A DNA stretch of 48,823 nucleotides from Methanomassiliicoccales archaeon (GTDB lineage Archaea; Thermoplasmatota; Thermoplasmata; Methanomassiliicoccales; UBA472): the NCBI GenBank assembly GCA_028682915.1, contig JAJRAN010000059.1:1-48823 (forward strand), read 5' to 3'. The notes beneath the pieces are model-generated. The model worked only from the letters and a program-made list of their open reading frames with translations. It was not told the origin of the DNA and made no database searches. A program made the translations under genes and the position numbers. Shown one piece after another: positions 13,916 to 22,914 of the stretch. Position 1 is the first letter of the stretch. Each line of letters starts with the position of its first letter.

Positions 13916-15253
13916 ATGGGATTGGCCAAATCGAAGGGCGAGGGCGACCGCTGGTACTACACCTTCCTGCCATACAACGTGGCGGGAGGGAGCACCTCCC
14001 CGATGATCCCGCTTTTCGTTACCGAGGGGCTGAAGGGCTCGATCGCGGAGGTCGGAATCGTCGGCGCCATATCATCCTTGGCCTCGGTCCCCGCGAACAT
14101 CCTTTGGGGGAACCTATCCGACACCACCAAGAAACGCAAGGTTTTCGTCCTGATCGGCTTCCTGGGGCTGGCCATCGCGCTCCTCACCATGGGCCTGAGC
14201 ATGGACATGGGGGCCTATTACTTCGGCAACTTCCTTCTTGGGGCGATAGCGGCCGCAGCCGCACCGGTCAGCACCGTCATCATCCTGGAGTCGTTCGCCA
14301 AGGAGCAGTGGGCCAAGAGGATCGGGGACTTCAGCAAGATAAGCGGCATCGGCTGGGTATTAGGCCTGGTTCTAGGGACGATATGGCTTCAGCTGGCCAA
14401 CGGGGATGGGAGCACGGTCGCGGCCATGCGGGGCCTGTTCATCACCTCCAGCGCGCTCTGCGTCGTCTCGGTCCTCCTGGCAATCAAGTGGGTTCCGGAA
14501 CCGGTGAAGAAGATGGAGAGGAAGGAGGCGGTGGGGGAGGTACCAGCGGGCGACCTGCTCCATTTCGAGAGAGGGCGCTACGCCCCCACCAAGATCATCC
14601 ACATCATGAAGGTGGGCGCGAAGAACCTCTCCCCGCGCAACTTCCCCTCCAACCTCAAGCTCTATTACGTCATGACCTTCCTGGCCTTCACCGGCTTCCT
14701 CACCTTCTACACCGCCTTCCCTATTTTCCTAAAGCGGGAGCTGGGCCTGACCATCTCCGAGGTTTTCCTGGTGTATCTGGCTAGCAGCATCACCTCGGCA
14801 CTGACCTATTCCCTTGCTGGAAGGTGGACCTCGATGTATGGAGGGAAGAGGGTGCAGACGGTCGCCTTCGTGGGCCGCATCATCCTCTTCCCCTCGGTCT
14901 TCCTGGTGACGCTCGTGGACCTGGAATTCTGGCCCCTGATGGCGATGCTTTGCGCCTTGCATGCTGGCATTGGCTTCTGCTGGGCCAACCTCAGCGTCGC
15001 CGGCAATACCATCGTCTCCAGAATATCCTACAGGGACTTTCGCACCGAATCCCTCGGAGCCTACAACGCGATCATGGGGATAGGGACGATCGTTGGGTCG
15101 TTGGTAGGAGGGTTCGTCGCCACTTTGTTTGGCTACGAGGCGACGTTCCTGGTCGCATCGGTGTTCGTGGTCTCCGCCCTCGCGCTCCTCTTGGTGCTTA
15201 AGGTGGACGAAGAACCTGATGAAGCGAGCTCGCCTCATGCGGCCGAGAGCTAG
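13916..15253 (+). CDS. MFS transporter, 12-TM
   Basis: A 445-residue major facilitator with two six-helix halves separated by a charged loop near 190-245 (PEPVKKMERKEA and ERGRYAPTKI). The loop-2/3 signature reads GNLSDTTKKRKVFVLIG, equivalent to GxxxDRxGRR. The first helix region has TFLPYNVAGGSTSPMIPLFV. The substrate cannot be read from the sequence; the nearest general class is sugar- or drug-type MFS. The upstream gap (13843-13915) is AT-rich with TTTAGATAAATT and TTCATATC as TATA candidates. The gene stands alone. Confidence 0.9.
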   Translation: MGLAKSKGEGDRWYYTFLPYNVAGGSTSPMIPLFVTEGLKGSIAEVGIVGAISSLASVPANILWGNLSDTTKKRKVFVLIGFLGLAIALLTMGLSMDMGAYYFGNFLLGAIAAAAAPVSTVIILESFAKEQWAKRIGDFSKISGIGWVLGLVLGTIWLQLANGDGSTVAAMRGLFITSSALCVVSVLLAIKWVPEPVKKMERKEAVGEVPAGDLLHFERGRYAPTKIIHIMKVGAKNLSPRNFPSNLKLYYVMTFLAFTGFLTFYTAFPIFLKRELGLTISEVFLVYLASSITSALTYSLAGRWTSMYGGKRVQTVAFVGRIILFPSVFLVTLVDLEFWPLMAMLCALHAGIGFCWANLSVAGNTIVSRISYRDFRTESLGAYNAIMGIGTIVGSLVGGFVATLFGYEATFLVASVFVVSALALLLVLKVDEEPDEASSPHAAES

Positions 15254-15291
15254 GAATTTGGGTCATTCCAGCTGCTTCCAAATCTTACCCA

Positions 15292-15567
15292 TCAAAGCTT
15301 GAACCCGGGGAGGCCGTCGAAGAGGGTCCCGTACATCTTCGAGAAGAGAGTGATGTACTCTTGGGCTTTGCCTGTGGTTATGTAGGTCGTCTTCTCATCC
15401 TTCTTTTCGATCTGAAGATAGCCCTTGTCCACGAGGAACCTGAGGTGCTGCTGGCCAATCTTCGAGTTCAGGTCGCAGCGGTTGATGATGTTAGTGAAGG
15501 CCCTGGGCTCGCGGCAGTAGACCAGTATCTCCCAGTATATCTCGAAGGAGGTGCGGCGGCCCTTCAT
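15292..15567 (-). CDS. winged-helix DNA-binding protein (HTH_45 type)
   Basis: A 91-residue single-domain winged helix. It starts at the ATG at 15567, one base after the stop of the upstream membrane-protein gene (TGAGATG). The recognition region is AFTNIINRCDLNSKIGQQHL, followed by the wing FLVDKGYLQIEKKDEKTTYITT and a C-terminal helix (QEYITLFSKMYGTLF) suited to dimerisation. That is the layout of archaeal HTH_45 regulators. It is coupled to the membrane protein, so it may regulate that operon or transmit a membrane signal; this is inference. Longer upstream starts lie inside the neighbouring gene. Confidence 0.85.
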   Translation of the reverse strand: MKGRRTSFEIYWEILVYCREPRAFTNIINRCDLNSKIGQQHLRFLVDKGYLQIEKKDEKTTYITTGKAQEYITLFSKMYGTLFDGLPGFKL

Positions 15568-15568
15568 C

Positions 15569-16210
15569 TCATTTGGCCTCCAGCTCATGTTCCAGGGCGT
15601 CTTCGATCTTCGCGCTCTCATGGAGCCTAGCATCCCAGAGCCTGGCGTAGATGGAAAAATAGCGGGAGACCAAGAGTCCCGCGATGCCCACCCCGAAGGC
15701 GATGACACCTCCGACCAGTTGACCGGTGTTCTCCAAAAGAATTCCGGAGGATGCGATCGATGACCCCGCGCCGATCACGCCGAGCGCTCCGAGGATGAGG
15801 AAGATACCCCCGCCGATCCTGCCTAGCATGATCATCCTGGAAATGGTCGACTTATTTGACCGATAGTACGCCATCATCTTGATGGACAGTCCAGTGAGGT
15901 GGTCCTGGTCCCCATCGTCCAACCCTTCGTAAGCGGTCCTTAGGTCGTCTACCCCGTCGATGATCTCGGCGATCTCGATTATCCAGTAGAAGCCCGCGCC
16001 GATGGCCATGGCGCCCAGCCCGACCAGCAGCACCGACAATGGGTCGATCCGCCCTGCGTCCACCATCCCCAGCAGATGAGTCACCGCCAAGGAAATCCCC
16101 AAGGCCAGCATCATCGCCCCGATCATCAGGTTGAGGATGGTGAGCCCGAAGAAGCTCCTCAGCTCCGTCTTGAACTTCTGTTTTAGCCCATATTCCATGA
16201 GATGATTCAC
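15569..16210 (-). CDS. four-helix membrane protein paired with winged helix
   Basis: A 213-residue protein of no family I recognise. Four hydrophobic helices fall at about 19-46, 59-86, 124-150 and 160-184. An acidic loop (EIIDGVDDLRTAYEGLDDGDQD) lies between helices 2 and 3, and the acidic C-terminal tail reads ESAKIEDALEHELEAK. Helix 1 and helices 3-4 are glycine-rich. Its stop is one base from the start of the winged-helix gene, so the two are cotranscribed. It may be a sensor or simply a small channel-like protein; the sequence does not decide. Confidence 0.72.
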   Translation of the reverse strand: MNHLMEYGLKQKFKTELRSFFGLTILNLMIGAMMLALGISLAVTHLLGMVDAGRIDPLSVLLVGLGAMAIGAGFYWIIEIAEIIDGVDDLRTAYEGLDDGDQDHLTGLSIKMMAYYRSNKSTISRMIMLGRIGGGIFLILGALGVIGAGSSIASSGILLENTGQLVGGVIAFGVGIAGLLVSRYFSIYARLWDARLHESAKIEDALEHELEAK

Positions 16211-16299
16211 CTGATCGCGAGTATGCCCGGTCCAGGGGTATCAATACCCAAGAAACTAAGGTACATACCTCCGTTACATGCCAGGTAAGCGGGACGTGG

Positions 16300-16749
16300 C
16301 TACGGTCTCAGGGCGCCGGCGATCTTGCGACCGAAGGTCGTGGCCTTAGCCTCCTCCCCTTCCGCCAACGGCCCTTTCGTCCCCGTCACCACGAACCATT
16401 CTGGGGGCACCACTATTTGGACGCCAGCCTCCTCCATCATCTTGCGCAGCTTTTCCGCGCCTCCCTTCCCTGAGCTGGCGAACCTGGTGTCGAACGTCGT
16501 ACCCTTCTTGCCTGACGCCCCGGTGGCGATCCCGAGCTTGAGGGCTTTCTTGGCCTCGCCGGTGGCCGAGCCGATGTGAGTCGGTGCACCGACGATCCAT
16601 GCTTCCGCCCCTTTGAAATCGTCCTCTGTGGCGTCATCTGCCTTCTTAACCACCACGCTGGTGCCTACCTCTTTCATCCCTGCGGAGATCGCCAAGGCGA
16701 TCTTCTCCGTCATCCCGGTCTTGGTGTCGTACACGATTAAAGCCTTCAT
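16300..16749 (-). CDS. flavodoxin
   Basis: A 149-residue flavodoxin. It starts MKALIVYDTKTGMTEKIA, where YDTKTGMTEK is the FMN phosphate loop (T/SxTGxT). The second loop is WIVGAPTHIGSATGEAKK, which contacts the isoalloxazine ring. The third is FDTRFASSGKGGAEKL. Flavodoxins carry low-potential electrons between cytosolic redox enzymes, often replacing ferredoxin under iron limitation. No partner reductase is adjacent. The gene looks monocistronic, with AT-rich sequence just upstream (16750-16833). Confidence 0.92.
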   Translation of the reverse strand: MKALIVYDTKTGMTEKIALAISAGMKEVGTSVVVKKADDATEDDFKGAEAWIVGAPTHIGSATGEAKKALKLGIATGASGKKGTTFDTRFASSGKGGAEKLRKMMEEAGVQIVVPPEWFVVTGTKGPLAEGEEAKATTFGRKIAGALRP

Positions 16750-16833
16750 TGCTTTCCCCCGATGCTCATTTTTCTGCCGACCTTATTTGGGTTTCGATAC
16801 CTCATATCGCCTCAGGAGCTTAAGGTCAATGGA

Positions 16834-17811
16834 TTAGCTCCGATAGGCGACGTAGATGTCGGCCTCGATCATAGTGCCGTTATCAAAGAAATGATGGACG
16901 AAGTAGAGGTTGCCCTCCTGGTCCAACGTCGGTTCCCCTGCGAACGAGGAGACTATCAGCTCCGGCTCAGACCACGATCCGTCGGTCCATGTCGAACGGA
17001 AGACCCCTGGCGACCCTAGGTAGGTCCTGGTGAACCAAAGCTCGTTCCCGTCCTGGCTGATGAAAGGCCAGCCCTCGTCGCCTGCCGAGTTCACCTCTTC
17101 CACGTTGACCGGCTCCTGCCATTGCCCGCCCACCATGTCGGAGCGCCAGATATCCAATCCGCCCTGGCCTCCCGTGCGTCCGGAATGGAAGAACAGATGC
17201 TGCCCGTCCGCCGTTATGTGCATCTCCCCCACCTCGTATTGCACGTTCAGCAGGTCCCCGGCATATTGCCAATCGGCCCAATGCCCGTTCTCGAAGTCGG
17301 CGATGAAGAGGTTCACGTCAGTGTAACCCTCGCGGGCCGAGGCGAACCACATCTCGTCGCCCTGAACGAAGGCCGCGCCGTCCAAGGCGAGCTTGCCCTT
17401 GTCCTGAAGCCAGACCCGCGACGGTTCCGACCAACCGCTTCCGTTCCATTGCGAATACCAGATGCCGGACACCCCGTCGAAGAGCTGCTCGTTGGCGGGC
17501 TTGCGCACGTCCGGGGTGAAGAAGAAGTACAGCCCGCTCCCGTCCGGAAGGACGAAGGGAGAGTCCTCGGCCCCGGCGGTGTTGATGGGGGCAGGCACCG
17601 GGACCGGCGACTGCCATGAAGGCGAGTGGAGCACAGGCGGGTAGATGTCAGAGGAGGGAAGGGCCTTGACAGCATCGGAAGGAATGGATTCCAGGCGGTC
17701 CTTGTCGGTCTCCTCGCCCTCGTTGCCCGTCCCTGCCACAAGAACATAGATGGTGACCAGCATCAACGCCACGATCACCGCACCGATCGCCAGGACCATT
17801 CCTCTCTTCAT
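16834..17811 (-). CDS. secreted or membrane-anchored PD40 beta-propeller protein
   Basis: A 325-residue protein with an N-terminal hydrophobic helix (GMVLAIGAVIVALMLVTIYV, about 4-26), acting as anchor or signal, then an extracellular domain. The domain is made of PD40/TolB-like blades: DSPFVLPDGSGLYFFFTPDV, DEMWFASAREGYTDVNLFI, GQHLFFHSGRTGGQGGLDIW and GWPFISQDGNELWFTRT. Each blade has the aromatic-rich xxLYF/xxLWF strand and a Trp-Ser/Trp-x-EP turn (SEPSRVW, QEPVNV, SEPELI). About six blades are visible. Such proteins bind ligands outside the cell or are periplasmic-type scaffolds; the ligand is unknown. Confidence 0.8.
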   Translation of the reverse strand: MKRGMVLAIGAVIVALMLVTIYVLVAGTGNEGEETDKDRLESIPSDAVKALPSSDIYPPVLHSPSWQSPVPVPAPINTAGAEDSPFVLPDGSGLYFFFTPDVRKPANEQLFDGVSGIWYSQWNGSGWSEPSRVWLQDKGKLALDGAAFVQGDEMWFASAREGYTDVNLFIADFENGHWADWQYAGDLLNVQYEVGEMHITADGQHLFFHSGRTGGQGGLDIWRSDMVGGQWQEPVNVEEVNSAGDEGWPFISQDGNELWFTRTYLGSPGVFRSTWTDGSWSEPELIVSSFAGEPTLDQEGNLYFVHHFFDNGTMIEADIYVAYRS

Positions 17812-17883
17812 GTACCCTCGCAGCCCTAAGATCGCCGATCCATATCGACATTCAGCATTGGGATACTTGCATTTTACTGATGC

Positions 17884-19413
17884 TCAAGGCGTCGTCCTTA
17901 TCCCCGCGACCGCCGCCTCGACCCGTTCCTTGGTGCCAGCAAGCAAAGAATCCAGCTTGGATCGGGCCTGAGCCTTGAACTCCTCGTCCTTGATCGACGC
18001 TAGGTTGATCTCGACGTTGAGGCACGCCCCGAGAAGCCCGGTGAGGGTGCTCTCCAGCCCGACCGCGGCATCGCTGGCCGCGTTCTTGTTGCATTTGGGC
18101 GCGACTGCTAAGAGGTGCTCGATCACCTCCTTGCTCAGGGCCGCCGTGCGCATGGGCACCTCGGCCGCGGCCTTGGTGGCGTCCTGGATGGCCCTCGAAC
18201 GGACCAATTTCTCTTCCTCGCTCCCCTTGGGGAGCCTGAAGGCGCCCATGACCTTCTGGTAGGATGCGGCGTCCTCGTCTATCAGACGGACCAGCACCTT
18301 GCGCAGGCCCTCGAAGCGCTCCAGCTTCTCCAACATCAGCGGTTGCGCCTCCTCGTACCCCTTCTTGCCTATGGTCAGCCGGCAGACCATGGCGCCTAGG
18401 GAGGCGCCCAGGGCGCTGGAGAGGCAGGAGGTGCTCCCTCCACCTGGCGTCGGCTCGGCGGACGCCACCTTGTCCAGGAACTGCTCCACGCTCAAGGAGC
18501 GCAAAGGCGTCAGCCCTGCGCCAAGTTCCTCCAATCTCCTCTCGATGACCTGCTCCCGGGTCCATCCCTTCCCCAGCTGGAGCTCGTGCTCGGCAGCGGC
18601 GAAGAGGGCGTCGGCGGGGACCATGCCATAGACCTCGGTCTCCGTCACCTCCAAGCCCATGAGCCTGGCCTCGGACCTTATGGCGTCGAGGACCTCATGG
18701 ACCGGCGTCCTGCGGAAGTTGGTGAGGTTCATGGACACCTGCACGAAGGGCTTGGTGTGGAAGCCCATGGCCTTGACGAACGGGAAGCCCCCTCCCTTCT
18801 CCCTTATCTTCCTGGCGATCTCCTTCGCCTTCTCCACATCGTACGTGTTCAGGTAGGCATTGTAGGCGATGAGGAATTCGCGGGCCCCGACCACCGTCGC
18901 CCCGGCCCTTGGCAGCTCCGTCGGGCCGAAGTCCGGCTTGCGGGCGGGATCGCTCCTTATCGCCTCCCTCAGACCCTCGTACTGACCTCGGCGGAGATCC
19001 GCCAGGTCGATGCGGTCCGGGCTGGTGGCGGCGGCCTCATAGAGGTAGGTCGGTATGCCCAGCTCGCGCGATACCCTCTCGGCCAGGCCGCGGGCCAGGG
19101 GCACGCACTCCTCCAAGCTAATGCCGCTCACGGGAACGAATGGGACCACGTCCGTCGCCCCAATGCGCGGATGCTCACCCTTGTGCGCATCCATATCTAT
19201 GAGCTCGGCGGCCTTCTTGATCCCCGAGAAGGCAGCCTCCACTACGTCCGCTGGCGCACCGACCATGGTGACCACGGTCCGGTTATGGTCAGGGTCGCTC
19301 CTCGCATCGAGTATCCTCACGTTTGAGGCCGACCTCATCGACTCGATGATGGCCTCCACCACCTCCGGCCTCCTTCCCTCGCTGAAGTTCGGGACGCATT
19401 CCACGAGAGCCAA
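17884..19413 (-). CDS. ftcD: bifunctional glutamate formimidoyltransferase / formimino-THF cyclodeaminase
   Basis: A 509-residue fusion. Residues about 1-305 are formimidoyltransferase (LVECVPNFSEGRRPEVVEA, DHNRTVVTMVG, DMDAHKGEHPRIGATDVVPFVP). Residues about 310-509 are cyclodeaminase (VEQFLDKVASAEPTPGGGST, then CNKNAASDAAVG). It moves the formimino group of formiminoglutamate to tetrahydrofolate and cyclises it to 5,10-methenyl-THF, the last step of histidine degradation to glutamate. The start is TTG 19413, with GGGAGG 8 bases upstream; that places it 5 bases after the hutI stop. An ATG at 19461 lies inside hutI and gives an atypical N terminus. The two genes are probably one transcript. 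Confidence 0.93.
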   Translation of the reverse strand: MALVECVPNFSEGRRPEVVEAIIESMRSASNVRILDARSDPDHNRTVVTMVGAPADVVEAAFSGIKKAAELIDMDAHKGEHPRIGATDVVPFVPVSGISLEECVPLARGLAERVSRELGIPTYLYEAAATSPDRIDLADLRRGQYEGLREAIRSDPARKPDFGPTELPRAGATVVGAREFLIAYNAYLNTYDVEKAKEIARKIREKGGGFPFVKAMGFHTKPFVQVSMNLTNFRRTPVHEVLDAIRSEARLMGLEVTETEVYGMVPADALFAAAEHELQLGKGWTREQVIERRLEELGAGLTPLRSLSVEQFLDKVASAEPTPGGGSTSCLSSALGASLGAMVCRLTIGKKGYEEAQPLMLEKLERFEGLRKVLVRLIDEDAASYQKVMGAFRLPKGSEEEKLVRSRAIQDATKAAAEVPMRTAALSKEVIEHLLAVAPKCNKNAASDAAVGLESTLTGLLGACLNVEINLASIKDEEFKAQARSKLDSLLAGTKERVEAAVAGIRTTP

Positions 19414-19417
19414 GAGC

Positions 19418-20707
19418 TCACCCTCCCGTCGGGCCCGGGGCCCGCATGATCCGCTTTCCACCCTTGATGATCAGTGAGGGAGATAGCGCCCCTTGTCGGT
19501 ACAGTATCTCCTCGTACGAATCGCAATTGAACCCGATCAGGTCAGCCAGGTGATCGGTCATGATCGCGCCTCGGTCCTCCAGGCCCAAGGCTCGCGCCGC
19601 CCTGATGGTGAGGCCGGCGAACGTCTCCGCCGCCGTCAGCCTCTGGTTCGCGGAAAGGAGGGAGGCCTGGGTCAGGAGGCCGCCCATGGGAGCCGTCCCC
19701 GGATTCCAATCGCTGGCGATGGCCACGCAGAGCCCTGCGTCCAGCATGTGGCGGGCGGGAGCGAAGGGGTCCCCGAGCCCCAGCGAGCTCCCTGGCAGGG
19801 CGACCGCCACCACGCCCTTGTCCCTCAGCCACTTGAACTCGCGCTCCGTTGAGCGTTCCAGATGGTCGGCGCTGATGGCGCCTACCCTGGCAGCCACCGC
19901 CGCCCCGCCCACGACGAACTGGTCCGCATGGACCACTGGCGTGAATCCCATGTTCTTGGCCTGGAAGAGGTACCCGTCCGCCAGCTCGGGTGCGAACGCG
20001 CCCCGGTCGACGTAGATGTCCACCCGATTGGCCAGGCCTTCCCTCTTCACCGGGGGAAGCAGCTTGCTGACCAGGAAGTCCAAGTATTGTTGGTCCGTCC
20101 TGAACTCTGGCGGCCGCACATGGGCAGCCAGGCAGGTCGGCACCAACCTGGGCATGGGATCGATGGACCCGTCCACGCGCCGGATGGCTCGAAGCATCTT
20201 GATCTCGGTCTCCAAATCAAGTCCGTATCCGCTCTTCACCTCGCAGGTGGTCACGCCCCGCAGCAGGTGCTCGAAAGCCCTCTCGGCCAGAGTGGAGGCC
20301 AGCTCCTCTTCCGTGGCCTGCCTGGTGCTGCGCACCGTGCTCATGATCCCCCCGCCGCGCTCCGATATCTGAAGGTAGGACTCCCCCGAGATCCTCTTGG
20401 AGTACTCCTTGGCCCTGGACCCCGCATAGCAAATGTGGGTGTGGCAATCGATCAGGCCGGGCAGCAGCACCATCTTCCTTCTTATTGGCGTGTGCCCGAG
20501 CGGGCTGCCCTTCATCTCGGCAAGCGCCTTGACCTGCTTGAACCGCTCCTCGTCCAGGACGTCCAGAATCCTGTCGCCCTCGATGATCACGCCCCCGTCC
20601 CGGATGATCTCCAATCGCTCGTCCAGCAGTGGCCCTTTTTCGGGCAAGTGGTCCATGGTGACCATCTCTGCGAAAGGGCCGAGGAGTTGCTTCGCCATCG
20701 CCATCAT
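19418..20707 (-). CDS. hutI: imidazolonepropionase HutI
   Basis: A 429-residue amidohydrolase opening the imidazolone ring to N-formimino-L-glutamate. Metal and catalytic motifs are LLPGLIDCHTHICYAG (H89, H91), VVHADQFVVGG, the conserved SADHLER and the Asp of AIASDWNPG. The substrate-binding SGESYLQISERGGGI and EVKSGYGLD blocks are specific to HutI. It is about 20 residues longer than most homologues because of an N-terminal beta-domain insert. The start ATG at 20707 has a second ATG directly after it. It has its own TATA box in the 63-base gap from hutU and is coupled to ftcD downstream. Confidence 0.95.
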   Translation of the reverse strand: MMAMAKQLLGPFAEMVTMDHLPEKGPLLDERLEIIRDGGVIIEGDRILDVLDEERFKQVKALAEMKGSPLGHTPIRRKMVLLPGLIDCHTHICYAGSRAKEYSKRISGESYLQISERGGGIMSTVRSTRQATEEELASTLAERAFEHLLRGVTTCEVKSGYGLDLETEIKMLRAIRRVDGSIDPMPRLVPTCLAAHVRPPEFRTDQQYLDFLVSKLLPPVKREGLANRVDIYVDRGAFAPELADGYLFQAKNMGFTPVVHADQFVVGGAAVAARVGAISADHLERSTEREFKWLRDKGVVAVALPGSSLGLGDPFAPARHMLDAGLCVAIASDWNPGTAPMGGLLTQASLLSANQRLTAAETFAGLTIRAARALGLEDRGAIMTDHLADLIGFNCDSYEEILYRQGALSPSLIIKGGKRIMRAPGPTGG

Positions 20708-20740
20708 CCTTGAACGGTTACTGTCGTCATTCGTGCCACG

Positions 20741-20750
20741 ATGATAAAAA
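20741..20750 (-). promoter_or_regulatory. TATA box for hutI-ftcD
   Basis: Read on the minus strand the element is TTTTTATCAT, about 38 bases before the hutI ATG, with a purine-poor AACGC upstream. Transcription would begin near 20720. It lies between hutU and hutI, so the hut genes probably have at least two promoters. Confidence 0.5.
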
Positions 20751-20770
20751 GCGTTCTGCCTAGGAGTTCG

Positions 20771-22858
20771 TCATTTCCTCGCCCTCTTGGCCATTACCTC
20801 CTCGACCAGACCATCCCTGGTAGCATGGGGCAGGGTCATATGGCCTCGATCCTGGTCGTTCCAGAGCATGGCGGTCTCCAGGGCCGCCGGGTTCCCCGCC
20901 CAGGCCCGTCGGGCGATGCCACAGGCGACGTCCCAGTCCATGGCATCATGGATGACGTCATCGACCTTCTCGCTCCCGTCGAGGACCAGGCCGAACCCGC
21001 CGTTCACCGCCTTCCCCACCCCCACACCGCCGCCGTTCGAGAGCACGACCAGGGTCATCCCCCTTACCGCGTTCCCGGCCCAGCATTGATGGCTCATCTC
21101 GGCCATGACGTTGCTACCATCCTTGATGTTCGCCGTCTCGCGGAAGGGGCTGTCCGTCCCGCTCACATCGTGATGGTCCCTTCCCAGCATCACCGGGCCT
21201 ATCTCACCCCTTCGGACCAGCTCGTTGAAGTGCCTGGCGATCCTCGTCCGACCGGTCCCGTCAGCGTAGAGGATCCGCGCCTTGGTGCCAACGACCAGCT
21301 CGTTACCGCCCGCGTCCTTGAGCCATTGGTAGTTGTCCCTGTCCTGCCCCCGCTTCTCCTTCCGGGACAGCCAGATCTCCTTGATCACCTCCATGGCGAC
21401 AGCGTCGGTCCTATCCAGGTCCTCCTGCTTGCCGCTCAGGCAGACCCAGCGAAAAGGCCCGTATCCATAGTCGAAGCAGATGGGGCCGATAATGTCCTCG
21501 ACGTAGGAGGGGAGGATGAACCCGTTCCTTGGGTCGCCTTTGACCGCCACCGCCTTCTCCCCGGCATCGAACACGGCCTTGAGGAAGGAGTTGCCGTAGT
21601 CCCAGAACTTGGTGCCCCTCTCCCTCATCGCCATAATCAGCAGGTATTGCCGGCGTAAGGAGGCGTCCACCATGTTCCTGAACTGCATTGGGCTATCGGC
21701 CAGAAGCTGACGCCCCTTCTCGAAGGAGGCGCCAGCCGGCGTGTAGCCTCCCTCATAAACGGCATGGCATGAGGTCTGGTCGGACGCCAGCTCCACCTTG
21801 AGGCCGTGGTCCAGCACATATTGCCACAGGTCCACGACGTTGCCATGGTAGGCGATGGACATCGAGCCCCCTGAGGCACGCAGTTCGCCGACCCATCCGA
21901 AAATCTCCTCCAGGTCACTGGACCATCGGGAGAGCCAGCCCTGCTCCGATCTGGTCTTGATTCTGGAGATATCAACCTCGGCGATGACCCCGATCCCGCC
22001 GGCTATCTCGATGGCCTTGGCCTGGGCGCCGCTCATTCCTCCTAGCCCGGAGCTGAGATAGAGGATTCCAGCAAGATCGTCCTCGCTTCCGATGCCCAGG
22101 TATTTCCTCGCGGCGTTGAGCAATGTGAGATATGTACCATGCACGATGCCCTGGGGGCCTATGTACATCCATCCGCCCGCGGTCATCTGGGCATAGTTGC
22201 AGACGCCTAAGGCTTGGGCCCTTTGGAAGTCTGCGGGGTTGTCATAGGCGCCGACCATCAGTCCGTTGGTGAGTATGGCCCTTGGTCCATCGGGACGAGA
22301 GGGGAATAGCCCGAGGGGATGGCCGGACATGACCGCCAGCGTCTGATCGCCCCGCATGACCTCCAGGTAGCGCTTGATGAGCTGGTATTGCATCCAATTC
22401 TGGCAGACCTGGCCTGTCTCCCCGTAGGTCACCAGCTCATATGGGTATAGCGCAACCTCGAAGTCCAGGTTGTTGTCGATCATCACTTGCATTGCGCGGG
22501 CCTCTAGTATCCCGCGGTAATCATCGACCGGCCTGCCCCATATCCTGCCAGGCGGTCGGAAGCGATAGGCGTATATCCTCCCCCGGGTCAGTAGCTCCTC
22601 GAGGAATTCAGGGGCCAGCTCCTCGTGCCACGCCGACGGGACGTAACGCAAGGTGTTCTCCACGGCCAATACGATTTCTGCATGGCTGAGCTCTTGCCGG
22701 CGGTCAGGCGCCCTCCTGATCTTCGGATCGAAGATTGGAGGCGGAGGGAGCTCTCCTGAAATGCTCACCTCAATGGGAATGGCGCTCCTGCTCGCTCTCA
22801 TCTCCCCTACCTGGGGGATGTTTGCACCTCCCCCACCATTATTCTTTCCAATGTCCAT
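20771..22858 (-). CDS. hutU: urocanate hydratase HutU, long form
   Basis: A 695-residue NAD-dependent urocanase turning urocanate into imidazolonepropionate. Motifs are QLIKRYLEVMRGDQTLAVMS, MTAGGWMYIGPQGIVHGT, the NAD-binding SSGLGGMSGAQAKA, and SDQTSCHAVYEGGYTPAG. The catalytic region is CFDYGYGPFRWVCLSG. The length matches the roughly 680-residue eukaryote-like form rather than the 555-residue HutU of most bacteria. The start is uncertain: ATG 22858 avoids overlap with the divergent MFS gene; ATG 22801 has GGGGAG close by; ATG 22921 would overlap the MFS gene. hutI and ftcD follow on the same strand. Confidence 0.93.
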   Translation of the reverse strand: MDIGKNNGGGGANIPQVGEMRASRSAIPIEVSISGELPPPPIFDPKIRRAPDRRQELSHAEIVLAVENTLRYVPSAWHEELAPEFLEELLTRGRIYAYRFRPPGRIWGRPVDDYRGILEARAMQVMIDNNLDFEVALYPYELVTYGETGQVCQNWMQYQLIKRYLEVMRGDQTLAVMSGHPLGLFPSRPDGPRAILTNGLMVGAYDNPADFQRAQALGVCNYAQMTAGGWMYIGPQGIVHGTYLTLLNAARKYLGIGSEDDLAGILYLSSGLGGMSGAQAKAIEIAGGIGVIAEVDISRIKTRSEQGWLSRWSSDLEEIFGWVGELRASGGSMSIAYHGNVVDLWQYVLDHGLKVELASDQTSCHAVYEGGYTPAGASFEKGRQLLADSPMQFRNMVDASLRRQYLLIMAMRERGTKFWDYGNSFLKAVFDAGEKAVAVKGDPRNGFILPSYVEDIIGPICFDYGYGPFRWVCLSGKQEDLDRTDAVAMEVIKEIWLSRKEKRGQDRDNYQWLKDAGGNELVVGTKARILYADGTGRTRIARHFNELVRRGEIGPVMLGRDHHDVSGTDSPFRETANIKDGSNVMAEMSHQCWAGNAVRGMTLVVLSNGGGVGVGKAVNGGFGLVLDGSEKVDDVIHDAMDWDVACGIARRAWAGNPAALETAMLWNDQDRGHMTLPHATRDGLVEEVMAKRARK

Positions 22859-22914
22859 CGGAAATTCATTGGCAAGCTTGATGTCCGTCCCTCGGCATTG
22901 CCCCAAGGAAGCCG

